DNA from: Mycobacterium sp. D16Q13
GTDB lineage: Bacteria > Actinomycetota > Actinomycetes > Mycobacteriales > Mycobacteriaceae
Length of the DNA stretch: 64,000 nucleotides
Reading direction: 5' to 3'
Assembly: GCF_002013375.1 (NCBI RefSeq)
Contig: NZ_MAEW01000017.1
Coordinates: 124,001 to 188,000, forward strand
The notes under the pieces were generated by a model. That model was not told the DNA's origin. It saw nothing but the letters and a program-made list of their open reading frames with translations, and ran no database searches. Shown here one piece after another: positions 16,657-25,052 of this stretch. Both the position numbers and the translations under genes were made by a program. How positions within the stretch are numbered: position 1 is the first letter of the stretch; every line of letters begins with the position of its first letter.

Positions 16657-17886
16657 GTGCTCGAGCGGCAAAAGCAAGCGCGACCGGTGCGCGGGTTCTC
16701 GCTACTCGGGCCCGCCTTCGTCGCAGCCATCGCCTATGTCGACCCCGGAAACGTCGCTTCGAACGTCAGCGCCGGCGCCAGGTACGGCTTCCTGCTGGTG
16801 TGGGTAATCGTCACCGCCAACGTGATGGCCGGGCTGGTGCAGTACCTCTCGGCAAAGCTCGGCCTCGTCACCGGGCGGTCACTACCGGAGGCCGTCGGCG
16901 ATCGCATGTCACGGCCCACCCGGATCGCGTTCTGGCTGCAGGCCGAATTGGTTGCCATGGCAACGGATTTGGCCGAGGTTGTGGGCGGAGCCATCGCGCT
17001 GTATCTGCTGTTCGACCTGCCGCTGCTCATCGGAGGTGTCATCACCGGAATCGTCTCGATGGTGCTGCTTGCCGTACAGGACCGGCGCGGACAGCGCTCT
17101 TTCGAATACGTCATCTCCGCGCTGCTGGCCATCATCGCGATCGGATTCCTCGCCAGTGTCGTGGTGGAACCGCCGCCACTGGCCGCGACGGCCGCGGGAC
17201 TGATTCCACGCTTCCAGGGCGCCGAGAGCCTGATGCTCGCGACGGCGATGCTGGGCGCCACGGTCATGCCGCACGCGGTGTATCTGCACTCCGGTCTGGC
17301 GCGGGACCGGCACGGGAATCCGGAAGAGGGCGAGCCGCGACGCAGGCTGCTGCGCGTTACCCGCTGGGACGTGAGCCTGGCAATGCTGTTCGCCGGCGCC
17401 GTCAACATGGCCATGCTGCTGGTGGCGGCGACAAATCTGCAGGGTCGCGACGGCGTCGACACCATCGAAGGGGCCCATGCCGCTGTACGCGACAGCCTCG
17501 GCCCCACCGTGGCTCTGTTGTTCGCAATCGGCCTGCTGGCATCCGGGCTCGCCTCGTCCTCCGTCGGTGCCTATGCCGGCGCGATGATCATGCAAGGACT
17601 CTTGCGCCGCTCCATCCCCATCGTGGCGCGGCGGCTCATCACCCTGCTACCCGCGCTGGCGATCCTCGCAGTCGGCATCGACCCCACCCGGGCACTTGTC
17701 GTATCGCAGGTGGTGCTGTCGTTCGGCATCCCCTTCGCCCTCATACCCCTCATCCGGCTGACCAGCGATCGAGGGCTGATGGGCACCGATGTCAACCATC
17801 GCGTGACGACAACGCTCGGCTGGATCATCGCCGCACTCATCACGCTGCTGAACGCGGTGCTAGTTTTCCTTACCCTTGCAAACTAG
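16657..17886 (+). CDS. mntH: Nramp-family divalent metal (Mn2+/Fe2+) transporter
   Basis: A 409-residue proton-coupled metal importer with about 11 membrane helices. Helix 1 carries the metal-binding DPGNVASN motif and helix 6 the MPHAVYLHS motif. GTG start at 16657 with CAGGAGG at 16645-16651. A small secreted Gly/Trp/His-rich gene follows after 26 bases, probably in the same transcript. M. tuberculosis mntH (Rv0924c) lies in the same broad neighbourhood as ku/ligD. Confidence 0.93.
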   Translation: MLERQKQARPVRGFSLLGPAFVAAIAYVDPGNVASNVSAGARYGFLLVWVIVTANVMAGLVQYLSAKLGLVTGRSLPEAVGDRMSRPTRIAFWLQAELVAMATDLAEVVGGAIALYLLFDLPLLIGGVITGIVSMVLLAVQDRRGQRSFEYVISALLAIIAIGFLASVVVEPPPLAATAAGLIPRFQGAESLMLATAMLGATVMPHAVYLHSGLARDRHGNPEEGEPRRRLLRVTRWDVSLAMLFAGAVNMAMLLVAATNLQGRDGVDTIEGAHAAVRDSLGPTVALLFAIGLLASGLASSSVGAYAGAMIMQGLLRRSIPIVARRLITLLPALAILAVGIDPTRALVVSQVVLSFGIPFALIPLIRLTSDRGLMGTDVNHRVTTTLGWIIAALITLLNAVLVFLTLAN

Positions 17887-17912
17887 TTTTGCCTGGGAGT
17901 AGGCTGTGGGTC

Positions 17913-18167
17913 ATGAAACGAATCCTGCCTTCAGCCAGTCGATTTGGGCTGGCAATTGGAGTCGTTGCTAGTGGTTTGTTCGTTGGCGGTATCGCCTCTG
18001 CAACCCCGGCAAAGGCCGATCCAGACATTTGCGGCTCGGTGGACACCTACCCGCGAGTGACGGTATGCGCGGACGGCAACTGGGACCGTGGCTGGGATCG
18101 CGGTTGGCGCGGCGGACATGGCAACGGTTGGGGCAAGGGCCACTGGAAGCACGGCGACTGGGACTGA
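17913..18167 (+). CDS. Small secreted Gly/Trp/His/Asp-rich protein
   Basis: 84 residues with a clear signal peptide (KR..., hydrophobic core LAIGVVASGLFVGGI, likely cleavage after TPAKA). The short mature part has two Cys (CGSVDTYPRVTVCADG, possible disulfide) and a tail of alternating W, G, H, R, K and D. No family recognised. The tail could bind metal or stick to wall polymer, and the position just behind mntH makes a metal role worth testing. This is inference. Confidence 0.7.
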   Translation: MKRILPSASRFGLAIGVVASGLFVGGIASATPAKADPDICGSVDTYPRVTVCADGNWDRGWDRGWRGGHGNGWGKGHWKHGDWD

Positions 18168-18182
18168 GTCAGCGCCGCTGAC
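18168..18182. terminator. Perfect short hairpin between convergent genes
   Basis: GTCAGC-GCC-GCTGAC forms a 6-bp stem with a 3-base loop, directly after the stop of the small secreted gene. No T-run follows on either strand, so it would be a weak, U-less terminator of the kind often proposed for mycobacteria. Confidence 0.35.
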
Positions 18183-18221
18183 CAACCCACCGAACAGCCA
18201 GATATTTCGTAGCGCGGACCG

Positions 18222-18632
18222 CTAGATCGGCCCGCTGCTGGAGTAGCCGTCACCCGAACGCGGCCCGAATCGCCGTGCATAGTCCTCGTGAATCCACGCG
18301 TCCTTCTGGCGCTTGAGCACATCGACCAGGCCCGGATCCAGATCATGCTGCACAAGCCGGTGACGGCGCCACACCTTGTTGAGGGCGTGCGCCATGATCA
18401 GCACCCAGACATAGATCGGCACCGTCATCTCCATGTGGACATAGAGCGAGGCGGGCAGCAGCCAGAACGGCGCGAGAATGAACAGCGGCGGAATCGCGCA
18501 CCGCAGAATGTGCCGCCGCACCGCGCCCTTGCCCGCCAGATCATGGGCGACCCAGTCCTTCATCGAGTCAGGCAGACGACGCCCGTAGCAGTAGGCGATG
18601 TACTGAAGAAGATTCGGACGGTCGGCGGCCAT
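18222..18632 (-). CDS. DUF5313 family membrane protein
   Basis: 136 residues. An N-terminal amphipathic part (RPNLLQYIAYCYGRRLPDSMKDWVAHDL) is followed by two hydrophobic segments (IPPLFILAPFWLLPASLYV and VPIYVWVLIMAHAL) and a charged tail. The pattern fits DUF5313, found in mycobacteria and relatives with unknown role. It is divergent from the OhrR-like regulator with a palindromic operator between them, so it may be the regulated target. Confidence 0.7.
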   Translation of the reverse strand: MAADRPNLLQYIAYCYGRRLPDSMKDWVAHDLAGKGAVRRHILRCAIPPLFILAPFWLLPASLYVHMEMTVPIYVWVLIMAHALNKVWRRHRLVQHDLDPGLVDVLKRQKDAWIHEDYARRFGPRSGDGYSSSGPI

Positions 18633-18646
18633 AACTAGATTGTAGA

Positions 18647-18665
18647 CTAATAATTAGTGCACTAA
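18647..18665. promoter_or_regulatory. Operator-like palindrome TTAGTGCACTAA
   Basis: A perfect 12-bp palindrome at 18654-18665 overlaps an imperfect one (CTAATAATTAG, 18647-18657) in an AT-rich spacer between the divergent DUF5313 and MarR-type genes. More CTAA/TTAG half sites continue to 18675. Placement fits autoregulation by the MarR protein. Confidence 0.55.
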
Positions 18666-18686
18666 CTAATGATTAGGATAGTGAGA

Positions 18687-19181
18687 ATGACCGCAGTCTC
18701 ACCCGATGTAGATCCGCTAGCCCTGGAACGACAGGTGTGCTTCGCGCTGGCCGTCACCAATCGCGCGGTACTCGCCGTCTACCGGCCGCTACTCGCACCG
18801 CTCGGGATCACACACCCCCAGTATCTGGTGATGTTGGCGCTCTGGGATCACGCCAAGAGCGGGGGCGAGGACACTCGGGAGGCCTTGTCCGTCAAGCAGA
18901 TAGCCGCCCTCTTGCAAACAGATTCGGCGACCATCTCCCCCATGCTCAAGCGGCTCGAGACATTAGGGCTCATCACCCGTCCGCGCAGCGTTGCCGACGA
19001 ACGCACCACCCACGTCACCCTCACCGCACAGGGCGCCGCGCTGCGCGATGAGGCGCTCAAGGTCCCCGCGGCCGTGGTGGAACGCCTCGGGGTCGACCTC
19101 GCCGAACTTGAGCACCTACATGCGGTGCTGACCAGGATCAATAGCGCCGCACTGGCCGCCGGCGCCCTGGACACCGAGTAG
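18687..19181 (+). CDS. MarR-family regulator, OhrR-like
   Basis: 164 residues. The N-terminal LERQVCFALAVTNRAVLAVYRPLLAPLGITHPQYLVML closely follows OhrR proteins, including the single early Cys that senses organic peroxides in that group. A winged helix follows (VKQIAALLQTDSATISPMLKRLETLGLITR, then the DERTTHVTLT wing). ATG 18687 is preferred over an ATG at 18669 that would extend the gene into the operator region. No ohr peroxidase gene is adjacent, so the target is uncertain. Confidence 0.82.
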   Translation: MTAVSPDVDPLALERQVCFALAVTNRAVLAVYRPLLAPLGITHPQYLVMLALWDHAKSGGEDTREALSVKQIAALLQTDSATISPMLKRLETLGLITRPRSVADERTTHVTLTAQGAALRDEALKVPAAVVERLGVDLAELEHLHAVLTRINSAALAAGALDTE

Positions 19182-19195
19182 TCCGGAAGAGCGCC

Positions 19196-19213
19196 GTGTG
19201 GCGTCTGCCACAC
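19196..19213. repeat. Inverted repeat GTGTGGC-N4-GCCACAC
   Basis: 7-bp perfect arms with a GTCT loop begin 14 bases after the MarR stop and lie about 70 bases upstream of a small membrane-protein gene. It could be a U-less terminator or an operator; no T-run follows. Confidence 0.4.
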
Positions 19214-19282
19214 ATCCCTGTACACCGACCGGTTCGCGTGCTGCAATCAGAGGTAGACCGATCGATATACCAGGAGGTCATC

Positions 19283-19411
19283 ATGTGGACCGACACAACC
19301 ATGCTCATCGCGATAACGCTCGTCACCGTCGCCATGCTCTGGACGGCGAGCGGGGAGAACTCGATGAACTACTACCAACGCGATAGCCAGAAAGGCATGT
19401 GGCAGGGCTAG
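19283..19411 (+). CDS. 42-residue single-pass membrane protein
   Basis: MWTDTTMLIAITLVTVAML... has one hydrophobic helix and a short polar tail (SGENSMNYYQRDSQKGMWQG). ATG 19283 is set by CAGGAGG seven bases upstream, a strong signal. No family recognised. It lies between the MarR gene and cyanase. Confidence 0.65.
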   Translation: MWTDTTMLIAITLVTVAMLWTASGENSMNYYQRDSQKGMWQG

Positions 19412-19447
19412 TTTGCGCATGCGGTAGGCGTCTGTTTGTCTGACGTC

Positions 19448-19888
19448 ATGACCAAGGACGAAGCCGCCGAACTGATCGCCGCCCGCCGCATCGAGAAGAA
19501 CCTGACATGGCAGCAGATCGCGGAAGCGATTGACTCACCGCTGATTTGGACTATTGCCGCGCTACAGGGCCAGCATCCGGTGCCGGAAGCAAAGGCCGCG
19601 AAGCTGGCCGGGCTTCTCGACCTGGAGCCGCAGGTCACCACCGCGCTGCGCAGCCAGCCGTATCGCGGCACGCTGGATGGCGGCGCGCCCTCTGACCCGA
19701 CGATCTACCGGCTGTACGAGGCGCTGAGCGTCTACGGCCCGGCGATCAAGGAAGCCATCCACGAGGAATTCGGCGACGGCATCATGAGCGCCATCAACTT
19801 CAAAGTCGATATCGCCCGCCGCCCCCACCCGGATGGCGACCGCGTGGTGCTGACCTTCGACGGGAAGTTTCTCGACTACCGCTGGTGA
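19448..19888 (+). CDS. cynS: Cyanate hydratase (cyanase)
   Basis: About 146 residues. It catalyses bicarbonate-dependent breakdown of cyanate to ammonia and CO2 as a decamer. An N-terminal helical DNA-binding-like domain (ELIAARRIEKNLTWQQIAEAI) is followed by the catalytic domain with the Arg and Glu of YRLYEALSVYG and the Ser of DGIMSAINF. The C-terminus ends GKFLDYRW, as in the family. TTG 19436 is an alternative start four codons upstream. No cynT carbonic anhydrase or cynX transporter is adjacent. Confidence 0.93.
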   Translation: MTKDEAAELIAARRIEKNLTWQQIAEAIDSPLIWTIAALQGQHPVPEAKAAKLAGLLDLEPQVTTALRSQPYRGTLDGGAPSDPTIYRLYEALSVYGPAIKEAIHEEFGDGIMSAINFKVDIARRPHPDGDRVVLTFDGKFLDYRW

Positions 19889-19892
19889 TCGC

Positions 19893-20882
19893 TCACAGCA
19901 GGCCGCGAATGTTACGGCCCGTGATGGCACCCCATTTGGTGTCGAGGGCGTTCATGAGCAGCTGCCAGTAGGGCGCCCACAACGTGCGCTGCGCCGTGGC
20001 GGGCGGCATCGTCTTGTAGGTGGCCGCCTGCTGCGTCCACCGCCACGCCAACCCGCGAGCCACATCGTCGATGCACCAATAGATCAGCTCGTTCGGGTTG
20101 GTCGTGGTCTTCCACACGAAACCCGTTTTCGGGTCACGCGTGTGGTACCAGAATTGCGCTCCGTCGAGCACATACTGCGGAGCGGTATTGGAGTGCCGTT
20201 CACCCTTGGCCAGCTCGGTGGGCACCGGTACTTCGGAGATCGCGACTTCCCCAGCCAGACGGCTCAGCACCGCGATACGAACGTCGAGCTGCTCGCGGAT
20301 CCACTCCGAACTCCCCGGGCTCCCCGGCACGGCCACCGCCGGACCGGCCGGCGATGCGGACTCGGCGTTGGCCGGCTCGTCCGCTGTCCCCTGAGTTACC
20401 TGCTCGGCCGGCACCTCTCCGTCGACATCGACGATCGCCCCACCCGCCCAATCCACCTTGGCAGGGTTGAGCACTCCGTCTTCTTCCAGCGACAAATCGA
20501 CCACATAGGCGACATCGACGAGGACGTCGCGGGCGCCGGGTGCCAGGGAAACCCCGGGGCGGCGCGGCCCCAGCAGCGCGACATGCACCATGAAGAACTC
20601 GCCATCGTCGTCCCGGTCGCAGTACTCACGCTCGTACCGGGCGGCATCCGAGGTATCGAACCGGTGTTTGACCGGCGGTTCCAGTAGCACGCTGCAGAAC
20701 TGCACGGGGTGGTTGGCATCTCCATCCACCATGCCCAGTTCTGTTGCGGTAATCGGCAGTTCAGCAGCCAGGCTCGGAGCGGCATCGTCCGCCGCCGCGC
20801 GGATGGTGAACGTACGTGCGTCGGGTGGCCAATCGTCTGGCTCCGGCGCGGCCCCCTGGTGACCGGTGGAATCAACCGTCAT
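19893..20882 (-). CDS. Conserved hypothetical protein, unrecognised
   Basis: 329 residues with no signal peptide or membrane segment. The first half is acidic and beta-rich. A low-complexity A/P/G/S linker lies around residues 165-190. The C-terminal domain is rich in Trp and Tyr (AQFWYHTRDPKTGFVWKT, ELIYWCIDDVARGLAWRWTQ). Two domains joined by a flexible linker are likely. I cannot name a family. It converges on cyanase (4 bases apart) and is divergent from the MPT63-like gene. Confidence 0.65.
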   Translation of the reverse strand: MTVDSTGHQGAAPEPDDWPPDARTFTIRAAADDAAPSLAAELPITATELGMVDGDANHPVQFCSVLLEPPVKHRFDTSDAARYEREYCDRDDDGEFFMVHVALLGPRRPGVSLAPGARDVLVDVAYVVDLSLEEDGVLNPAKVDWAGGAIVDVDGEVPAEQVTQGTADEPANAESASPAGPAVAVPGSPGSSEWIREQLDVRIAVLSRLAGEVAISEVPVPTELAKGERHSNTAPQYVLDGAQFWYHTRDPKTGFVWKTTTNPNELIYWCIDDVARGLAWRWTQQAATYKTMPPATAQRTLWAPYWQLLMNALDTKWGAITGRNIRGLL

Positions 20883-20999
20883 GTTCTTAACCGTATGGCA
20901 ATCGTGTACTTCGGGCGACGATGGTGCACCCAGACCTGTTATTTTTACGACAGACCGTCCCCGCTGGGGGGAGCATTCCGGACGTCAAGGAGACCCATC

Positions 21000-21929
21000 G
21001 TGAAGATCAATGTGCCCATCACCGCCGCCGTGGCGGCCGCCGCAGCGGCGGCCGGCCTGGCCCTGATGCCAACCGCCGGAGCCGATACCACTCTCGGCCA
21101 GCAGGGTCGCCTCACCAATGGCGACGTCGTCCAGGCCTGGACCATCAGCGACCTCAAGGTTAGCGCCGACGAGCTGCCCTACCAGGCCAAGGGCACGCTG
21201 TGGGAAGCCACTGCCACCGACGAGGCGATCCAGGGCAGCGTCATCCCGATCGTCGCCAACTTCAACGCGAAGGCCAAGGACGGCGAGACCTACCGCGTGC
21301 TGTACGGCGTGCCCACCGAGCAGGGCGTGAACCCGGGGACTCTGTCGCAGGGCGAGAAGACCAGCGGCAAGATCTACTTCGACGTGACCGGTTCCGCCCC
21401 CGAGACGGTGACGTACACCTCCGGTGACGAGGATCTGCTCACCTGGAAGGCCGCTCCCGTGGCCGCGGCACCGCGTTCGGGTGGTTCGAGCCAGTCACAC
21501 GGCACCAACCCCGCACCGGCCACCAGCGCCGCGCCCACCACTTCCCCGGCGCCTGCCGCTGTTCCCGCCGGCAGCCAGGGCACCCCGCTGCCCGCCGGCA
21601 GCCAGGGGACCCCGGTGGACGGGCAGCAGCCCGCCACGACTCCGACCCCGACGGTGGCACCGGTGACCGCGACCCCGGGTCCGACACCTGCCACCCCGGT
21701 ACCCGCTGCCGAGGGCACGCCGCTGAACAGCACCGCGGTGCCTGCTTCCCCTGCTCCCGCATCGCCCGCACCTGCCTCACCGGCTCCCGCGGCACCTGGT
21801 GCCGAAGGCGCTCCGCAGACCGTCACCCCGCCGGTGGCCGCGATTCCCGCCGTTCCGGCCTCGGAGAGCACCCCGCACGGCCAGCGCGCGGCCGGCAGTC
21901 AGGGCACTCCCGTTTCCGCCGAGGGCTAG
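21000..21929 (+). CDS. Secreted MPT63-like (DUF1942) protein with Pro/Ala-rich C-terminal tail
   Basis: 309 residues. A signal peptide (about 1-28, ending TAGA-DT) leads into an immunoglobulin-like DUF1942 domain closely resembling MPT63: LTNGDVVQAWTISDLK, GTLWEATATDEAIQGSVIPIVANFNA and SGKIYFDVTG. After about residue 155 follows a long A/P/T-rich tail with GSQGTP repeated three times, absent from classical MPT63. GTG start with AAGGAG upstream. A strong hairpin terminator follows 19 bases after the stop. Function of the MPT63 fold remains unclear. Confidence 0.85.
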   Translation: MKINVPITAAVAAAAAAAGLALMPTAGADTTLGQQGRLTNGDVVQAWTISDLKVSADELPYQAKGTLWEATATDEAIQGSVIPIVANFNAKAKDGETYRVLYGVPTEQGVNPGTLSQGEKTSGKIYFDVTGSAPETVTYTSGDEDLLTWKAAPVAAAPRSGGSSQSHGTNPAPATSAAPTTSPAPAAVPAGSQGTPLPAGSQGTPVDGQQPATTPTPTVAPVTATPGPTPATPVPAAEGTPLNSTAVPASPAPASPAPASPAPAAPGAEGAPQTVTPPVAAIPAVPASESTPHGQRAAGSQGTPVSAEG

Positions 21930-21948
21930 ATAATCGTTTCGGCATTGA

Positions 21949-21983
21949 CCGCCGGCCGCCTCGCGCGGCCGGCGGTTTTTGTT
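21949..21983. terminator. Intrinsic terminator, probably bidirectional
   Basis: An 11-bp perfect GC-rich stem (21949-21959 with 21965-21975, 5-base loop) followed by TTTTTGTT. It ends the MPT63-like transcript and, from the other strand, may serve the converging gene whose stop is at 21982-21984. Confidence 0.85.
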
Positions 21984-22878
21984 ATGAGTGCGAAGACCAC
22001 CAGGCGTACAACTGGTCGAGAGTCGGACCGGTCGCACCCGAACGCGTCTCGCTGAGCAAAAGCCGTTCCTCATCGGTCCAGCCCACCACCGGATGTCCCT
22101 GATTGCTGCCGCAGAACACCGTGCCGCTCACCTGATCCGGCGTGGCATTGCGACGCCATGGTCCCGGCGACTGGATCCGGCCGGGGCATACCACCACCGC
22201 GTTCCGTTTCGTCAGACGACTCAACCCTGCCGCGAGCGCGGACTTGTCCTTGACCAGTGAGTAGCTCGCCTCAACTGGCCCGTCCGGATCGTCACTGCGT
22301 CCGCATTTAAATTGTGCCACAGCCTCATTCGCGGGTTCGACGGCCTTGCAGGCCGCCACCCCGTAGCCGGTCGGGATCATGGAGAGCAGGCGCGTCTCCG
22401 CATCAGAATCCCTACTGGAGACCGTTGTCGTTGGGGCGGCGCTCGGTTCTGCGGGCGCGTCATCGCCACCGCTGCCCGCGAACACCGCGACCACACCACC
22501 GATAACAACAACCACGGCCGCCAGTGCCGCGCCGCCAATTACCAACGGCCGCTTGCTTCTTTCAGGCTTGTCTTCCCAGGACGAGAAGTCGACCGGAGTT
22601 GTCGGCTTGACAGGTCCTGAGGTGGGAGGCGGCGCGGTGCTGAAGGTCTCATGGCTCGGCCACTGCACGTACTGATTGCCCGGTTCCACAAAAGGTGGGC
22701 GCGGTTCCGTGAATGCCGGTTGCTCAATGAACGGAGGTTGATCAAACTCGTATTCCGGAGCGAACGGGCCAGGTTCGGACATCCCGGGAAGCGCGTTCAG
22801 GACCGGCAGCGGCGCGGTGTCCGCGGCGTCGGACGAATCCTCGGCCGCCGGTGAGCCCGCTCCGATATCCGCGTCCAT
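21982..22878 (-). CDS. Single-pass membrane protein with acidic/Pro-rich cytoplasmic part and extracytoplasmic domain
   Basis: 298 residues. About 105 residues of D/P/E-rich N-terminal sequence are followed by one membrane helix (LVIGGAALAAVVVVIGGVVAVFAG), an S/T/P linker and an outer domain of about 150 residues with several Cys (GVAACKAVEP, QFKCG, VVVCPG, VFCG). The layout resembles mycobacterial PknH-like sensor-domain or serine-kinase-like membrane proteins without the kinase, but the family is not certain. Confidence 0.7.
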   Translation of the reverse strand: MDADIGAGSPAAEDSSDAADTAPLPVLNALPGMSEPGPFAPEYEFDQPPFIEQPAFTEPRPPFVEPGNQYVQWPSHETFSTAPPPTSGPVKPTTPVDFSSWEDKPERSKRPLVIGGAALAAVVVVIGGVVAVFAGSGGDDAPAEPSAAPTTTVSSRDSDAETRLLSMIPTGYGVAACKAVEPANEAVAQFKCGRSDDPDGPVEASYSLVKDKSALAAGLSRLTKRNAVVVCPGRIQSPGPWRRNATPDQVSGTVFCGSNQGHPVVGWTDEERLLLSETRSGATGPTLDQLYAWWSSHS

Positions 22879-22975
22879 CCACTACCCCCAATGTCTCGTT
22901 GTTACGTCCCCGCCATGGTCAATGCACAAAGATTACTTGGCCGCGCCGCCCACTCGCGGCGGATATCGCCAGTCG

Positions 22976-23578
22976 CTAGCGGACCGCCTTGCTCGGCTCC
23001 GGCACCAACGCCCGCGCGATAGGCAATATGTATTGACGGGCGTACCGTTCGGCGTCTTCCCTGGTGGCGATCTCCCGCCGGGGACTGGGCGCCAGTATGA
23101 GGGAATGCGTCAGGCGCACAAAAACTTCTGCGACACCGTAGGAGTCGTCAACGAGGTCACCGGCACTACGGGTCACATGGCCAGCCAGGTACGTGGTCGC
23201 CATATCCAGGGCTGGCCCCGCCCCGCTGGTGATGACCGGCAGCACTGACTCAGGATCGGTCTCCACCGCCCGCTGCATCAGCGGATGGGTGTGCACATAC
23301 CAAAAGATGCCGGTGAAGCCCGCCACGAGCTTGTCCTCGGGACTGTCCAAGGCAGCGATTTCGCGGTCTATGGCGGAAAACATCGTCTGCGCCTCGCGCA
23401 TGAGGACAGCGAGCACCAGCTCGGTCTTGTTGGACCAGCGGCGATACACCGTCATATGCGATACACCGGCGCGCCTTGCGATCTCGTCGACCGTGGCGCG
23501 GCGGATGCCGAAGCTGAGCATGGTCTGCAGCGCGGCCTCGAGGATGCGCTCGCCGGTCGGATCCGGATCTGCAGACAC
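22976..23578 (-). CDS. TetR-family transcriptional regulator
   Basis: 200 residues. The HTH reads RILEAALQTMLSFGIRRATVDEIARRAGVSHMTVYRRWSNKTELV, and the ligand domain contains HPLMQRAVETDPESVLPVI. It is divergent from the MpaB-family oxygenase gene, with an inverted repeat in the 87-base spacer, so it is probably the local repressor. Confidence 0.88.
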   Translation of the reverse strand: MSADPDPTGERILEAALQTMLSFGIRRATVDEIARRAGVSHMTVYRRWSNKTELVLAVLMREAQTMFSAIDREIAALDSPEDKLVAGFTGIFWYVHTHPLMQRAVETDPESVLPVITSGAGPALDMATTYLAGHVTRSAGDLVDDSYGVAEVFVRLTHSLILAPSPRREIATREDAERYARQYILPIARALVPEPSKAVR

Positions 23579-23624
23579 AACTCAGTCTCTCACGCAGAAG
23601 TCCTTCCCAACCCGATGTTGCAAT

Positions 23625-23649
23625 GTTAGTGTTCAACTCAGTTACTAAC
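23625..23649. promoter_or_regulatory. Inverted repeat GTTAGT-N13-ACTAAC
   Basis: 6-bp perfect arms flank a 13-base spacer between the divergent TetR and oxygenase genes, ending 16 bases before the oxygenase start. It is a good candidate for the TetR operator. Confidence 0.45.
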
Positions 23650-23665
23650 ACCGACGGAGGATGCA

Positions 23666-24766
23666 ATGACGCATGTACTGCCGCGCGACACCACACATGA
23701 CGGCGAATCCGGTGGCGATGGCCACGAGGACGGCCTGGCCTTCCTACGCGGGGACGGGGTGCGTCCACGCGTTATGGACGCATTTCGCAAGCACCTGGGC
23801 AGTCCCCTGGTCGGCGTCTTCGGCGGGGTGCTGTTCGATGAGGTGGCCCTGATGCCGGTGGCAGCATCCGTCGATCGCACGGGACGGTTCCGCCAGAACT
23901 TCACCGATAGGGGCATCCGGAGCGCGTTGAGCGCGATATCGCTCCTGGCAGGCAATCAGCAGCAGCGGGCCGCCACGGCGCAATGGCTCAAGGAGCGACA
24001 CCGCGATGTGCGGGGCACCGGAGTGGGCGAGTACGAGGGGATTCGTTACAGCGCATTGGATCCCGAGCTGTGGATATGGATCGCAGCCAGCGCGATGAAC
24101 GCCACGATGGAGGCCTTCCCCTACTGCACGGGTTACGCGATGACCCCCGCGGAGAAGGAGGCCGGGTATCAATACCAGCGGTACCTGCTCAAGGATCTCG
24201 AACTGCCCAGCGCCAAGGGGAAGTTCCCGGACACATACGCCGCCTTCGTCGACTACTACGACGACATGGTGGAAAACAGGTTGCAGTCCAACGGCTTTCT
24301 GCGCGAGCAGTTCGCCGGGTTGATGCGACTACCGCTTCCGACGCTGCTGCTCCCCGCCGCGATACGCCCGGCCCTGCTGCCCGTCTGGCTGGCGATTCGC
24401 CCGATGGCAGGCCGCGTCATTCAGGTGTGTTCGGCCAAAGCAATGCATCCACAGATACGCGAGATGATCGGATTCCGGCTCAAGCCCCGTCACAATGTCG
24501 AGTTCGCTGTGTACACGCGCCTGCTGCAGCTGGTGTGGCGCGTTACGCCTGAGCGGCTACTGATAGAACCCATGCTGTACAACACGATTCGCCTTGACGA
24601 CGCCCGCTCCCAGCTCGACGGTTCGCGCAACGCACAGCGCAGATACGACAAGGTCTCGCGTTCCCTGACGCGACGTAACGAGCGCCTGGCCGACTTCTAC
24701 CACAGCTACCGGCTGGACAGCTTCGCCGTTCCAGAACAGCCCACCGGCACCTGCCCGTTCGGGTGA
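23666..24766 (+). CDS. MpaB/DUF2236-family oxygenase
   Basis: 366 residues, related to latex-clearing protein and the fungal MpaB oxygenase, haem-binding helical proteins. It has G-D-G-V near the start, then FGGVLFDEVALMPV, YSALDPELWIWIAASAMNATMEAF and FVDYYDDMVENRL. A hydrophobic stretch at LPTLLLPAAIRPALLPVWLAI may associate with membrane. Start ATG 23666 with CGGAGG upstream. The substrate in mycobacteria is unknown. Confidence 0.85.
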   Translation: MTHVLPRDTTHDGESGGDGHEDGLAFLRGDGVRPRVMDAFRKHLGSPLVGVFGGVLFDEVALMPVAASVDRTGRFRQNFTDRGIRSALSAISLLAGNQQQRAATAQWLKERHRDVRGTGVGEYEGIRYSALDPELWIWIAASAMNATMEAFPYCTGYAMTPAEKEAGYQYQRYLLKDLELPSAKGKFPDTYAAFVDYYDDMVENRLQSNGFLREQFAGLMRLPLPTLLLPAAIRPALLPVWLAIRPMAGRVIQVCSAKAMHPQIREMIGFRLKPRHNVEFAVYTRLLQLVWRVTPERLLIEPMLYNTIRLDDARSQLDGSRNAQRRYDKVSRSLTRRNERLADFYHSYRLDSFAVPEQPTGTCPFG

Positions 24767-25052
24767 GTGGCGGCGGCTACGGCGGCCCGGCACCCGCGAT
24801 TGGTTTTCACAGCACCCCACCCTCGGGGACCTGTTGAAAACCCCCCGACGAAGCTGATCAGCCATGGTCCCGTTTGTCGTACCGGAACGCGCCCACGATG
24901 TCTGGACGCTAGCCTGCTGCTGAGGCTGCTCAGCGCATGGGCCCAGTATTCGCTGTCGGGTGACTGATGCGCTGCGATCAGCTGGGCGAGCGGCAGTGCG
25001 CCACCAAGACGGAGTTGCTCTAATGGCTGGTGCGCGCTGTTAACGTGGTGGA

